A stretch of DNA of 64,000 nucleotides from Ectobius pallidus (GCA_964059195.1 CAXKWD010000005.1:140455686-140519685), one strand, 5' to 3'; positions 9,419-21,734 are shown, counted from the first letter of the stretch. A program made the numbers and translations. Notes: generated from the letters alone by a model not told the origin.

Positions 9419-12400
9419 GAATGTATGTGTGTGTGTGTGTCCTTTATGCATTACTACACCATTCATCCGATCAGCATGAAACTTTGGGAAGTTGTTGGGT
9501 ACATTCCCGGGAAGGTTTCTGTCATACTACATTTTTAATTTTAGCCTTCGTTCGCGAGTTATGAGTGAAAAACGGCAAGAAAACGTGCGTTTTTTACGCT
9601 TTCGAAGCATCAGTTTTCAGTTATTCATTTCAGTTGTCAAATCAATTGCAGAAGGCTTTGTCTATTTTTGTCATACCTTCGAGCACTGCCTTCTAGACTG
9701 TATTAGAGTTGGATTATTCCCACAAAGTCTCTGGCCTTGAAGACAAACCCAGCCAGCGAGCTTCTCGTTACCAAGATGCGCGAATTCGGTGCGCGTAAGA
9801 TCAGTAAGCTACCGCTGGGCAGAGAGTGAACATCATGCAGCGTGTCGTCAGTCGTAGAAAATACTATAATAGTTGAGTGGAGGGATAATCTCGCAGCGAG
9901 AGAGACAGACAACACGTGGAGCGGGATAGGAGAGCTGAGCCAATCAGGGTGCAGCTACCTCCCCTAGCCAGGAACTCTACGAGCGGTGAGACTCGCTCCT
10001 AAGGTATATACGTAAAAACCCAGAGACGTTGTGGAGGTAATCCTACTCTACTCGTGTATACACTGCCTGTCCTATACGGCTAATTTTGCGTACGCGGCGA
10101 CATTAAAGATGGCAGCACCTTTCACAGCCAGCTCAATACCCTTTACATTACCGTATGCTGTGTTGCCCTCTGAAGTATAAACTCGGAAACTGAAATATTC
10201 TGGAATTTCATGCTATCTGGGTGTGAACTGTGTCGCCTCTACTGGAGAAATTAGGCAATTTAACAATACTCTGAACTCCCATGTTAAAATTAAGCATAGG
10301 ACAGGCAGTGTAATTCTCGAGACGGCGGTGCCTTGGAGATAATATCGTCGCGATCGCTATGGAAGGCAATGGATATCTCATGTTATTATAAAAGCTAGAG
10401 ATGTCGATAAGGTAATGTTAAACATATTTTATTTGACATGGAATATAGTTTACAGAAAATTCCGGGGAAGTTGCTTAGTTCGGGGTCCTGGCTACAACGT
10501 TTTTATATGTAATCGTAATTAAAATATCTTATGTAGGGTCGTTAAATCTGCCTGAAATGTAACGGAACTAGGATGTGCCCGCGGCTTCGCCCACGATAAT
10601 TAATTGAAAAATTAGAAATTAATAGTATAATAATTATTAAAGCATTATATTTATTAACACTTGCACGCGAATCATTCTTAAACTAAACCATTAATAATTA
10701 ATGAAACAGCTAAAATTCCGGCTTTAGAGTACATTCCACGATTAGAAATTGCCACCTGGGAAAACGATCTCAGATTCGATTATGTAGTTCCAAAGATAAC
10801 TGTGATCCACTGCCTTCTAAACTGTATAGGCTAATTCTCGTGCGTAATTCTCGAGACGGCGGTGGATAATGGCGTTTTTCAACTGTTTGTTGACAGATGA
10901 ATGAGATGTGAATTTTATTTGATGAATTCAGTGTAATTTTAAGAAATTATATAATTTTTCAAGAGAAGGAGTGATTGATTTGGATTATTATTATCAGCGA
11001 TATTTCAAGAGTTAAACCATCAATATTTTACTGCTGGTGCCCCCGGCTTCGCCCGCCACTATTCATTGACTCCAGGATTTTTAAGAAATTTACACTGGTA
11101 GATTATTAAAAATGTTTGTGGTTCAGAGCTATGAAAGTTGTAAGTAAAAATAAAATTAGAATATTTGTTCATTGAGTTCATTTCACTTAGGCCTTATATA
11201 ATAAAGAAACGGTTTTCCTAATCTTGTAGTCGTCATGAAAGTTTAGACTGAGAGATACGAACATCGCCGAGTATACCCGATGTCTCACGAAGCGGGCGAG
11301 CAAGCACGCTATTTAGAGCCGTTGAATTGTATAAGAGTAGATTATAAGTCTGGACAAATGAATATAGAAATCACGGCCTCAGTAGGCTTATTCCATTCTT
11401 CACCTATATAAATAAAAACTAATGTACTATGTCTGTCTGTCAAATACATTTACGCACTTTTTTATCGTGAGTTTAATCGATTTCAATTCTTATAATCTTT
11501 CGAATACTGCATTTTTCCATTTATTTTCTAATCGTGAAATTCACTTCAAAGCCGGATTTATAGCTGTTTCATTAATTAGGCCTATCAATCGTTTAGTTTA
11601 CACCTATGAATGTTTCGCGTGAAAAGTGTTAATAAATATAATATTTTAATTATTTTGCTCTTAATTGTTAATCTTTCGATTAATTATCTTGGGAGAAGCC
11701 GTGGGGATCTGCTATAAGCTATAATAAGCTCTAGCCTATCTAGCGTTTTCTGAGGGAATAGTTTGTGTGTGATAAGTCGTTCTTCCCCATTTCAAATTCT
11801 TAATCTCTATATACCGTATATAAAAGGCTTTGTCCTTCCTTCCTGACTGACTGAATGACAGGAATCAACGTACAGCCTAAACTATAACAGGTAGAGACTT
11901 GGAATTTTGACCTTCGTTTCATAATGTAGGTGCTTACTAAGAAAGGATTTTGAAAAATTCTGATTTTAACTGCCAAAAATTAAATATTTTTGAAAATACT
12001 TAACCCCTTTTTACACAGAATTATCCAAACAAATTCACAGAACATATTGTTGCCAGTTGTATCAGGAGGGTTTGGATTAAATGAAATGGATGTTTGACAA
12101 ATTAGAGAAGGTATCATTATAATTCATATTATCTGTATTAATAAAAGGAATTGTCCTCGATGTCCAGCGAAATCTACTGAACGCAGAGATCTGAAATTTT
12201 AAACATAGGTGAGCTGAAGGGTCGGAAAATGCACCTCCAAGCCGGAATTTTAATTTTAGTTTTCGTTCGTGAGTTATGAGTGAAAAACGGGCAAAAAACG
12301 TGCATTTTGTGCGTTTTCAAAACATAAGTTTTCAGTTATACATTTCAATGTCAAATCAATTACAGTTGGCTTTGGCTATTTTGTCATACCTTGAAAATAA

Positions 12401-13385
12401 AACTTTCGCGATCGCTTGAATGTTGTAAGCCCTAAATATGGTCAAACGTTGTTTTATTTGGACGAATCTCACTATACAGAGGTTTTCTGGGCCAAGAAAC
12501 TCGAATCTGAGGTCGCTTTTACCAGACGATGCTATCTAATCGTGGTATGTAGTCCACGTGATTTAGGTGTTAATAAACTAGGAGGTGCCCGTGGCTTCGC
12601 CCACGATAATTCTTTTAAAAATTAAAAATTAAGTGCATAATAATAATTATTAAAGCATTATATTTATTAACACTTGCACGCGAATCATTCATAAACTAAG
12701 CCATTAATAATTAATGAAACAGCTAAAATTCCGGCTTTAAAGCGCCCCCTGGGAAAACTATATCAGAATCGATTATGCAGTTCCAAAGAACCTATAAAGG
12801 AGGCCATGGGTGAACACATAATACATATTGTTTCTCAACTGTTTATTGACATGAATATGATGTGAATTTTATTTTATCAATTCAGTGTAATTTTCAGAAA
12901 TTATATAATGTTTCAAGGGAAGGAATGGTTTGTTTGGATTATTATTATCAGCGATATTTCAAGAAATAAAACCATCAATATTTTACAGCTGTTGCCCCCG
13001 GCTTCGCCCGCCATTATTCATTGACTCCAGGATTTTTAAGAAAATTCCACTGGTAGATTATTATTAAAAATGTTTGTGGTTCAGAGCTATGAAAATTGTA
13101 AGTAAAAATAAATTAGAATATTTGTTCATTGTGTTCATTTCACTTAGGCCTTATATAATAAAGAAACAGTTTTCCTTCCTAATTTTGTAGTAGTCATGAA
13201 AGTTTAGACTGCGAGAGACGAACATCGCCGAGTATACCCGATGTCTCACGAAGCGGGCGAGCAAGCACGCTATTTAGGGCCGTTGAATTGTATAAGAGTA
13301 GATATCATGATTTTACTATTATGCTCTTAATTTTTAATTTTTGAAATAATTATCGCGGGCGAAGCCGCGGGCACATGCTAGTACC
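9412..13385. repeat. Patchwork of GGCTTCGCCC-family repeats in direct and inverted copies
   Basis: Several blocks recur. 10571-10790 and 12583-12790 share TTATTAACACTTGCACGCG and CAGCTAAAATTCCGGCTTTA. 10900-11340 and 12840-13310 share the GCGATATTTCAAGA and CGAACATCGCCGAGTATACC segments. 9545-9680 and 12250-12400 share GAGTTATGAGTGAAAAACG. 11500-11730 is an inverted copy of 10571-10770. GTGCCCGCGGCTTCGCCC-like motifs mark block ends at 10571, 11039, 12583, 12994 and, inverted, 11690 and 13345. Such ends are common in dispersed arthropod elements. No transposase, RT or Rep ORF is present. The superfamily is unresolved (non-autonomous Helitron-like or LINE 3' ends are both possible). Confidence 0.6.
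9740..10130. other. GC-richer patch within the repeat region
   Basis: Higher GC than its surroundings, with CCAATCAGGGTGCAGC and several CpGs, but ORFs here are short and overlap on both strands. It could be unique sequence carried between repeat blocks. No exon can be supported. Confidence 0.25.
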
Positions 13386-13469
13386 TTATATAAAGACCTT
13401 AAAGACCTAGAGTTTGAAAATCGAAAGTCCTTCATAAGTTTTTTTCGCATTTACAAAATACAAAACCCG

Positions 13470-13935
13470 AGCCTTTTAAGCTAGTTAGAAATAATTTATC
13501 AAATGGAAATTAGTTATCATGACAACATATTGTTTTACACTATTGCAAATTGCAATACAGTTAGCTATGAAAAATAACACTATTCCTTCACATATGCTTA
13601 TCAACCTAGACCGTTAAACTGAGCGAAGTGGCCGATATGGTAACGTCTTGAACTCGCATTCTGGAGGTCTCTGTATCAAATCCCATAGCCGGCTAAATTG
13701 ATTTTTTTTTTAATTTTTATGAGTGTGTGCGATTGTCAAGATATCTGTATAGTTCTGCTGATGCTGGACGATTTTAATCTGATTAAAAAAAAACTAGACC
13801 TTTGTTCTTCCGTACGCCCTGCTTAATGAATCAATCTGGAGCTCAACTGGGAAATCAATTAAAAAAACATTTTCTGCATATCATAATTCCAATAATAACT
13901 GATTAAACAAACGCATTCAGACACTGTGTTACATT
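13470..13935 (+). mobile_element. HINE-A fragment containing a SINE
   Basis: Reading forward, this is the reverse of the left half of the other HINE-A copies: ATGACAACATATTG matches the reverse of about 51355, and CTGCATATCATAATTCC near 13870 with a diverged CATTCAGACACTGTGTTAC near 13917 match the reverse of the left end at 5680-5740. A SINE-D copy (13612-13800) lies inside at the position where copy 45789-46675 carries one. Confidence 0.6.
13612..13800 (+). mobile_element. SINE-D, tRNA-headed SINE
   Basis: The tRNA-like head has AGTGGCCGATATGGTAACG as A-box region and GTATCAAATCCC as B box, then CCGGCTAAATTGATTTT and a body with GCGATTGTCAAG and GACGATTTTAATCTGATTA. The same order is found on the minus strand at 45885-46065. 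Confidence 0.65.
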
Positions 13936-14197
13936 TACAATTACGTACTCCTGATTTTATTAAAGATGCTACAGGTATGAAGATATTGTTTCAGTGTTCT
14001 GTCCTTATGAATTTGCATAAAAAAAATCATGTAGGTGCGATAAAACGAAAGTGATAAAAAATAAAACTGTAAATTATGATAAGACACTTGCAATTGGTTG
14101 AAACTCCACATATTCTTATACTGGATTGGTCTCTAATTTACGAGCTAAAATAGTGAAGATAATATCGATTTCAATTTTCATCGCGACCAATACACGT

Positions 14198-14475
14198 ATC
14201 TACTTGATCTAGTGGTTAATGTTGTTGACTACGGATCCGCAGGTCTTGGTTCGATCGACGGTACCTGCTCAGATTTTTCTGAAGCCTAGTGCACTAAGCC
14301 TAGTGAGGATAAATGAGAACTCCTATCGACTCCGCTCACGAGAACATCAATAACGGCCGTGGAAATCAGCATATTGACCACATGTCCCCCGATCCTGCCA
14401 TCTGTCCATGGTAGATGATGCAGCGGTCGGATCGTAGGCCCTGCCCCAAAAGGAATATAGCGCTGCGGAATTTCG
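14198..14475 (+). mobile_element. SINE-C, near full-length sense copy
   Basis: Head: CTAGTGGTTAATGTTGTTGAC (A-box region) and GGTTCGATCGAC at 14248-14259 (B box). The body runs through GGCCGTGGAAATCAGC, GACCACATGTCCCCC and GGTAGATGATGCAGCGG to GCGCTGCGGA, the reverse complement of the 3775, 40979 and 58570 copies. The head-to-tail order shows the family's true orientation. Confidence 0.75.
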
Positions 14476-15830
14476 TTCAGACATTAGACTCCATTTAGGA
14501 CTCGAGAATATCAGTAAAATCGAACTTGCACAAAAGATTCCAACATATAACTTACCGGCACGTGAAATTCACTTATGAGTTTATGTTCCTGAGTTATTTT
14601 CTTATCAGACATAGTCCTTAATTTCCTAATACTGAACGTCATAACAAGAGTCACAGTAAAATAATTTACAACTTATACTTTGACAAGGCCATAAATTTTT
14701 AAAAATTATATCCAAATGCAAGTGACTCCACTTACTGGCATTTCTGTTAATGACTTAAAAAAAGAACGTTCTCAATTCAAGCTTTAAAGAGTGCCGGACA
14801 CTTACACAGAATTTGAAACTACCTGCCACCTTGTAAAAAATCCATTCATTTCCTCGACAAATCTCGTAAATTCAAGTCAAGTATTCAGTAGATCTTAGTG
14901 CTGAAATCAGGGAACAGATTGGCCTACTGTTATAGATTAATAGTATGAGTGTTCCACATAGGAATTTAGCTGTATGTACGACATCGGGGATAATCCGCGA
15001 AGTGTCTCAACCAATTGCATTTTCTAAATCTAGAATATTAAATAAATTACGTGAAACTAATATAATAAGTTCTTGGGTGATTATTTTAACTACCCAATTC
15101 ATAGTTCTACCATTCTCACGAAACAATTTATGCATGAATCCCGAAGCAGAACCAACATTCAAGTTCAATTTTATCAGCACTTTCACGTTGTATTATATTT
15201 AAACGCGGCTATTTATTTAAAATATTTATAGTATTGTCTATTAAATACAAGAATTTACACATATTTACTCTACAGTCTTCTATAAAATTTAATTCTACAA
15301 CTTTTCTAAGCAGTCAATGTATGTTCTCCGTAAATACGCTGCAAGTCTGGTTTGTTCTGAACTTTTCTCTATAATTTCACATTCCTATAAAATGTGGAAA
15401 CAACCAAGATAATTTTTAAAATTTAGAAATTTTTTAAAATTTAAATTTCTTATCTCAACGAAAAAATTAAAGCAACACTATTTTTAAAGCTTTTTTTTTT
15501 GTTTATATGTGCTAGAGAAAATATTTGTTCATCGTTGTAAACCACACTTAAACAATTAAGCACACAAATTCCATTACATTACCTTCAAAACTATTTGAGT
15601 AATGGTACAAACTTCACTATTTTAAAATTACAATTGAAGCCATAGCTCGACGGGAAAGGGAATAAATCATTCGAGTTTGCACTATTCCCACTACCAAATG
15701 AAACGCTTCAGGATATAAAAGTGCCGTATATCCTAACGTATTACTTCCGGTGGTGATTTTGATTCGTGCTTTATCTCTTTTATGAGACATCTTCGGCATT
15801 TCTTCGGTAACTAACTATTCAAATATGTCT
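14476..15830. other. Unassigned AT-rich DNA
   Basis: No supported gene or repeat. ORFs at 14945-15202 and 15617-15799 have no recognisable product. Confidence 0.4.
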
Positions 15831-15838
15831 ATCACTGA

Positions 15839-16264
15839 CATAGGCGTAACCAGGCCGACCATATGGGGGGGGGGTCCTCCCCCGGAAAATTTTAAAAATT
15901 AAGATGCAAAATAACGAGTTTTAAGCTTCCGGGGGCCCTCCCCCGGAGAATTTTAAAAATGAAGACTCAAAATAACAAGTTTTAAGCTTCCGGGGGTCCT
16001 CCTCCGGAAAATTTTAAAAATTAAGACACCCCCGGAAAATTTTAATTATTAAGACGCAAAATAACGAGTTTTAAGCTTCCGGGGGTCAACACCCGGAAAA
16101 TTTTAATTATTAACGCAAAATAACGAGTTTTAAGCTTCCCACGCTTTATACTTGTATTAAGTAATTTATGGGCAGACTTAAAAAATTTTACAATTTTCCT
16201 TTTTTTAATCAATTGGGGGGGGGGGTTCAAACCCCCAAACCCACCCCCCCTCGGTACGCCTATG
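15839..16264. mobile_element. hAT-type MITE with 8-bp target duplication
   Basis: Perfect 8-bp direct repeats ATCACTGA flank it (15831-15838 and 16265-16272). Termini are CATAGGCGTAACC and GGTACGCCTATG. A second member at 41009-41278 also has an 8-bp duplication. Inside, a unit of about 70 bp (TTTTAAGCTTCCGGGGG with CCCCCGGAAAATTTTAA) is repeated about four times, and the right part has long G and C runs. No coding capacity. Confidence 0.85.
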
Positions 16265-16369
16265 ATCACTGATGTATGTATTGCTTCAATTAAGCGTTAC
16301 TTTGCTGAACATAAGATGTACTGCTAACCTGAAAGGCACGAGCCTAAGTCTCTGCGAACAATGCCTGGA

Positions 16370-16580
16370 AAAGTTTTATGAAAAATGTTTCAAATAAAAG
16401 TTTTTGCCCTTAATATAAGTACTTTGTGCCGTTTTCGAGAAAATTGCAAAACATGGAATTTTTTCCACACAGTGCAGTGGTAGTAAAAGTAAGAGAAAAT
16501 CATCACCAAATCTTTGAGTCACATAATTTTGTTTTAAAATTGTTTTTATACGATCTGCTGTTCTCGCTTCATTGTCCACA
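16370..16580 (+). repeat. Degraded HINE-B interior fragment
   Basis: ATGTTTCAAATAAAAGTTTT, CCGTTTTCGAGAAAATTGC and a AAGTAAGAGAAAATCATC segment occur in the same order as in the HINE-B copy at 28800-29020. Neither terminus is present. Confidence 0.55.
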
Positions 16581-16838
16581 TATACAAACGGCTTAAAAAA
16601 ATATATAATAAAAAATAAAAAAAAAGGGCAAAGATGTAAAGTGCGCTGTCGGTAGTATGTATAAAGTTATTAATTTTCTCTTTAATATCGCCCCTTGCAA
16701 TTTGAATGAGGAATATTTACGCCGATTTGACAAACCTGTCTGAAATAGTCATCAATTCCCGCTTCAAGAATACATTGCTCGGATTTAATTCAATGATTAA
16801 TATAATCTAATGACTTCCTCTAAAAAGCGTTATCTCTT
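16581..16838. other. Unassigned DNA
   Basis: AT-rich, no feature seen. Confidence 0.4.
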
Positions 16839-17260
16839 AATAGTCCAGTCACCAGGTACTGAAAATTGGGTTTTCCTGGAAAAAGGTCCGAAGTTAATGA
16901 TTTTTTAGTATGTTGTATATGGGTATTCTGAGGTGTAGAATCCAAGTTTTCCAATTCGAGAACCTTGTGCTAACTTCAGGGCAGCCGAAAAACCCCGAAA
17001 TTTTTGGGCTTTTTTCAATGTTTTCCTTATAACTCCTAAAAAACGCGTTTAATCTGAAAATACTCTATTATAAAAATTAAAGGGTAATAAATTTGCTACA
17101 ATTTTCACTGTTTAAACGTTTTCTAAGCCGAATACGTACCGAGATATGGAGCTTCGAAGTTTCGAGTTATTTTTCAAAATATTGAAAAACTGCAAAAAAT
17201 GCAGGATTTTCCCTAGTAAATTTCATCTTCCAACATTTATATATGGATAATAATAGTAGT
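16839..17260. repeat. Extra left terminal repeat of the long-TIR transposon
   Basis: Starts ATAGTCCAGTCACCAGGTAC and is an inverted copy of 19525-19945. By eye it agrees with the right arm better than the inner left arm does (for example GCTTCGAAGTTTCGAGTTAT and TGCAGGATTTTCCCTAGTAA are shared only by this arm and the right one). It may be the original left end of the element, with the inner arm a later arrival. Confidence 0.8.
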
Positions 17261-17365
17261 AATGGTAGGTGAATCTAAATTAATAAATTTAACATCATCA
17301 TCCCCCTCCCTCCCCCGTCAGGACGTTCTTTTGGGCGATTTCCTCGAAGGCCGTGGAACGGTTTA

Positions 17366-19949
17366 TAGTCCAGTCACCAGGTACTTTTGCCTGGAAAAAG
17401 GTCCGAAGTTAATGATTTTTTAATATGTTGTATGTGGATATTCTGTGGTGTAGAATCCAAGTTTTCCAATTCGAGAACCCTGAGCGAACTTCAGGGCTGC
17501 CGAAAAACCCCGAAATTTTGGATTTTTTCAGTGTTTTCCTTATAACTCCTAAACAATGCATATTAGCCTAAAACACTCCATTACAAAAGTTAAGAGCATG
17601 AAATTTCCTATTATTTGAACTGTTTACGTGTTTTCTAAAACCAAATATGTACCGATATATGGCGCTTCAAAGTTTTGAAAAATTCTCAAAATATCGAAAA
17701 ACTGCGAAAATGGAGCATTTTTCCTAGTAACATTCATCTTTAAACATTTCTTTATGAATAACGTTCAATAACCTACACAATAGAAACCCATTCTTAATAA
17801 GATGTTCATTTAAGAATAAAGTACACAATAATCGATACATAAAAATGTATTTTATAAAAATTTATACTACATATGATATGTGGATATATTAACTAAGTAG
17901 AAAATATGTAAATTATAGGCCTATACAAATTTCCATTAATATTGATTGATAAAAGCATTGGTCTCTTTGCTCCCGATTGGCAAATCGGCATCATCTCTCA
18001 CTAATTCCTCCTGAGCAATGATCTTATCGATGATGTCCTCCTTTGCTGCCATTTCAGCATTCACTCCTTACAGGATGAAGACCTTGGCAGCAGAAAATGT
18101 GTAGTAAGTGACCGTATAAGGTTGTATGGGGTAAGACTAAATCACGCACGTTCGAGTCAGTGTGCAAGACCTATGTGGACTAGGTACAGAAACACTTTGG
18201 GTATAATGCCATAGTAGTATTCGATGGATATCTTAGTGACGTCGCTTATCAGAGCACCAAAGCAGCTGAACGATATCGCCGGGCTTTGCTGCAATCGTCC
18301 AGAAAATTTCTATTTTCGTTAACAACGGCCGTTACATTGTCGCAAGAAAAGTTTTTGTCCAATGACACGAACAAGAGAAACTTTATTTCAATGCTGATGA
18401 CTGAAATGGCAGCAAAGGGCATCGAAGTTAAGCAGGCAATAGAAGATGCTGTTTTCATGATAGTGAAAACTGCAATATCTAAGGCTTCTGACTTCGATAG
18501 TGTTACTATCACAGGTGAAGACATCGATCTCTTAGTATTGCTGACTGCATTAGGCTCTTCTCAAAAGAACGTTTATTTCCAAAAGAGTGGGAGAGGTAAT
18601 ACCCCAGTGTTTTGTATTCGCCAGCTTCGTGCAAATACAATACTCAGGATATTCTTTTCCTTCATGCAGCAAGCGGGTGTGACACTACATCAAACCCATT
18701 TGGACAAGGAAAGAAGAAAGTTTTCACTATGTATGAAAAAATACCGTTCTCTGTCTGACATCGTTAGTGTTTTCAAAGATAACGAAGCAACACCATGCCA
18801 AATTTCGGAAGCAGGGGAAAAGTTTCTTGTGATACTGTACGGTGGTAACATGGACACAGATACTCTGGATGATCTTCGGTACCGAATATTTTCCAACTCC
18901 GTGTCAAAATCCAAATTCAACCTTGCCAGATAGCCCCCTACACGAGACGCTGCCCGGTACCATTCTTTTCGTACCTATCTGCAAGTGCAGACGTGGCTGG
19001 GCTACAAAAAGTCACCGTCAGTTTGGGGCTGGACTTTAACGAAACGAGGGCTGATCCCTATAACAACGACCATGGATGCAGCTCCAGGAAAGTTGCTGCA
19101 CATGATACATTGCGAGTGCATGACATGGTATAGCACCGGGGCTTGCAGCTGCAAAAAAGCAGGACTCCGATGCTCAACCATCTGCAAGAATTGTGCAGGA
19201 ATTGCTTGTGAGAATTCGCCTGAAACTGACATCAACGAGGAAGACACAGACATTGAGTGCGACGAGGAGGATGACGTCATCGATGAGATCATTGCTCAGG
19301 AGGAAGAGGAATCACTGAGAGATGATGCCGACTTGCCATTGGGACCAAAGAGATCAAGGCTTTTATGAATTAATATGAATAATTTGTAATAATTTACATA
19401 TTTTGTACTTAATATATCCACATGTCATTACATGTAATATACATTTTTATAAAATTCATTTTTATACATCGAAAATTGTGTTCTTTATTCTGAAAAGAAC
19501 ATCTCATTAAGGGTGGGGTTTCTATTGTGTAGGTTATTGAACGTTATTCATATAGCAATATTGAAAGATGAAAGTTACTAGGGAAAATCCTGCATTTTTT
19601 GCAGTTTTTCAATATTTTGAAAAATAACTCGAAACTTCGAAGCTCCATATCTCGGTACGTATTCGACTTAGAAAACGTTTAAACAGTGCAAATTGTAGCA
19701 AATTTTTTGACCTTTAATGTTTTTAATAGAGTATTTACAGATTAAACGCGTTGTTTAGGAGTTATAAGGAAAACATTGAAAAAAGCCCAAAAATTTCTGG
19801 GTTTTTCGGCTGCCCTGAAGTTAGCACAAGGTTCTCGAATTGGAAAACTTGGATTCTACACCTCAGAATACCCATATACAACATACTAAAAAATCATTAA
19901 CTTCGGACCTTTTTCCAGGCAAAAGTACCTGGTGACTGGACTATAAACT
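17366..19949 (+). mobile_element. Long-TIR DNA transposon with snap-back left arm
   Basis: Outer ends are TTTATAGTCCAGTCACC and GGTGACTGGACTATAAA. The left arm (17366 to about 18060) pairs with the right arm (about 19262-19949). The pairing covers not only terminal DNA but also the last roughly 100 bases of the gene: on the minus strand 18043-17945 reads as the acidic coding tail (GATAAGATCATTGCTCAGGA) found at 19280-19300. Next to it, minus 18062-18041 matches the coding block near 18392-18418 (AAATGGCAGCAAAG). The left arm is therefore an inverted copy of an internally deleted derivative. Flanking duplications are not clear. The superfamily is unknown; no DDE transposase motif is visible. 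Confidence 0.8.
18121..19368 (+). pseudogene. Transposon-encoded PIN/FEN-like plus CXC-like protein, broken
   Basis: One frame runs from 18121 to the TGA at 19366-19368 with two in-frame TAG codons, at 18181-18183 and 18931-18933. Before the first stop it reads TKSRTFESVCKTYVD; after it comes VQKHFGYNAIVVFDGY. VVFDGY and GEDIDLLVLLTAL (about 18512-18550) look like the acidic motifs of PIN/FEN-like nuclease folds. The C-terminal part has PPTRDAARYHSF, WLGYKKSPSVWGW, then a Cys-rich block at about 19109-19215 (CEC, CSCKKAGLRC, CKNCAG, C) resembling CXC zinc-binding regions, and an acidic tail. I recognise this as a multi-copy uncharacterised arthropod protein type with no agreed name. The N terminus before 18121 is lost, apparently replaced by the inverted arm. 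Nuclease activity is inference from motifs. Confidence 0.75.
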
Positions 19950-21734
19950 ATTTTTTAAAAGATTAAGCAGTCCTGTCCTCTTTATTTCACTGTGATAAAA
20001 ACGCCACTTGATTTAAAATGTTTTAGTCTTTGGCTCATTACTACATTTCATATCATGAAATTCTCACGCCCCCTTTGATAGTAATGGGTAGAAGAAAGCC
20101 TAAAAACGTGATTGTCAGTACTTTTCCTACATTAAAAAATCCCTATAAGACTTGTAAAAATAAAATATACATTGCTCACCTCTTTTAATATTCTTATTTA
20201 TCCTGTGATGCTTTTCTTGTCACACACACATATAAAACACAAAAATGCATATCTAATTATTGTGAATCTTATTCGAATCTCAGTACAGTTCAGAAAAACG
20301 TTACATGTAGAAACACAAATTTCCAATGCAGAGTTAAAAACTGAATATTAATGAGATGATTGGCACTGTTTTGCTTTCACCAGCTCTGAGATATTAGGTT
20401 TTGTTTGACAGAGCACAACGCACTCGTATCTCGTATTTGGATATCCAAATTATTATAAAACGTATTGAGGACAATATGACAGGGAAAATAGGCCTATAGT
20501 TACAATTTATAAGGTTATAAAATGTAAATTCACACTGTTCTGTCATTCTTGTTAACTACGGTATGTGTCTGTGTATTTGTTTGGTTAAAGTTAACCGATT
20601 AAAAATTCTTGTCGACCGCCAAGGCAACAACACTAAATCAAAATATGAATTTCAAATTGTTGTTCGCCCCCTAAGAAGAGCCTCACGCCCCTGGTTGGGA
20701 ATCCCTGGTCTAAACATTATTTTATTACATGTTATTAAGAAGTAGGGGTTATTTAGGCTGTCTGAATAAACCTTTAAGAAGATAACCACGCGGGAACTAG
20801 AATTAATGTCTGGAACGCCTGAGCAGTATTCTAGAGAGAGTGCTAAAACAATCATCGCTTCTCTAAAACTTTTAGAGACCACGGTACGTCGATTTAAAGC
20901 GTCATTTAATGGATATGTACGGATAGTCAGATATTTTTATTCATGATTTGAGCTAGGATTTTTACGGGAAATAATATTTCTTTTTTGTCGGTTGTTCTAC
21001 GCCACTATCAAGTTTAAGATGTTTCTGACTCTTTTTATACATAAGACTTCTCTATCTCTATTGTTCACATAAATATATATTTTAAATACACTTTAGTCAC
21101 AAGCTGCATAATATTTCCTAGGGAAATGTGAATAACAGCCTAATTTTGCTCATACTGATTGAATTTAGCACTGCCAGTGACAAGATATTTCGTTCCGATC
21201 TTCCTAATACGAAAGTGCGTGACTTCACCCAACGCATATTCCTTGAAGAGAAGCGAAGGATATGTATTTATAGTTGTGGCTACATGTTGCTCAAATGATG
21301 CATATTTCACATTTTATCTTGGGAATAATGCACTCACTTTATCTCTAATCACTGCAAAGGGACAACAAATTATTGAAGACTGCTTTAATTATCATTTCGG
21401 TACAAAAAGAGTGTATAACCACAAAGCTATTATTTTGTAAATTTCTTACGGATATTCTTCGTTATTTGCTAATTATATTTTAGCAATATTAATTTTTGGG
21501 TCTAAGCCAGAGACCCCATAGTGAGAAGTGGAAGGGGACTCCCATCCAGCCCCTCCTACCCATTTTAGGTATTTCAGACATGATTTTAAAAATCTGCTTA
21601 GGATAGACTACCACTTTCCTCTACCTAAAATCTGTTCATAGGAAGATGGACATCTCCCGATCCATGGAGGTCTGTAATTTTGGGAGTAACTCTCCATTTC
21701 ATATACTTTCAGGTACCGGTACGCTGTAGCGTAT
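19950..21734. other. Unassigned DNA with one hAT-like end
   Basis: No gene. A CCCCTGGTTGGGAATCCCTGG stretch at about 20690-20711 resembles the right terminus of a hAT element, but no matching left end or 8-bp duplication was found. Short ORFs on either strand show no similarity. Confidence 0.35.

Noticed and set aside
18690..19292. Minus-strand ORFs at 18690-18920 and 19002-19292
   Set aside because: Antisense shadows of the transposon gene, whose plus frame carries the recognisable motifs.
20690..20711. A further hAT element with CCCCTGGTTGGGAATCCC end
   Set aside because: No partner terminus or 8-bp target duplication could be found, so only a possible fragment is noted.
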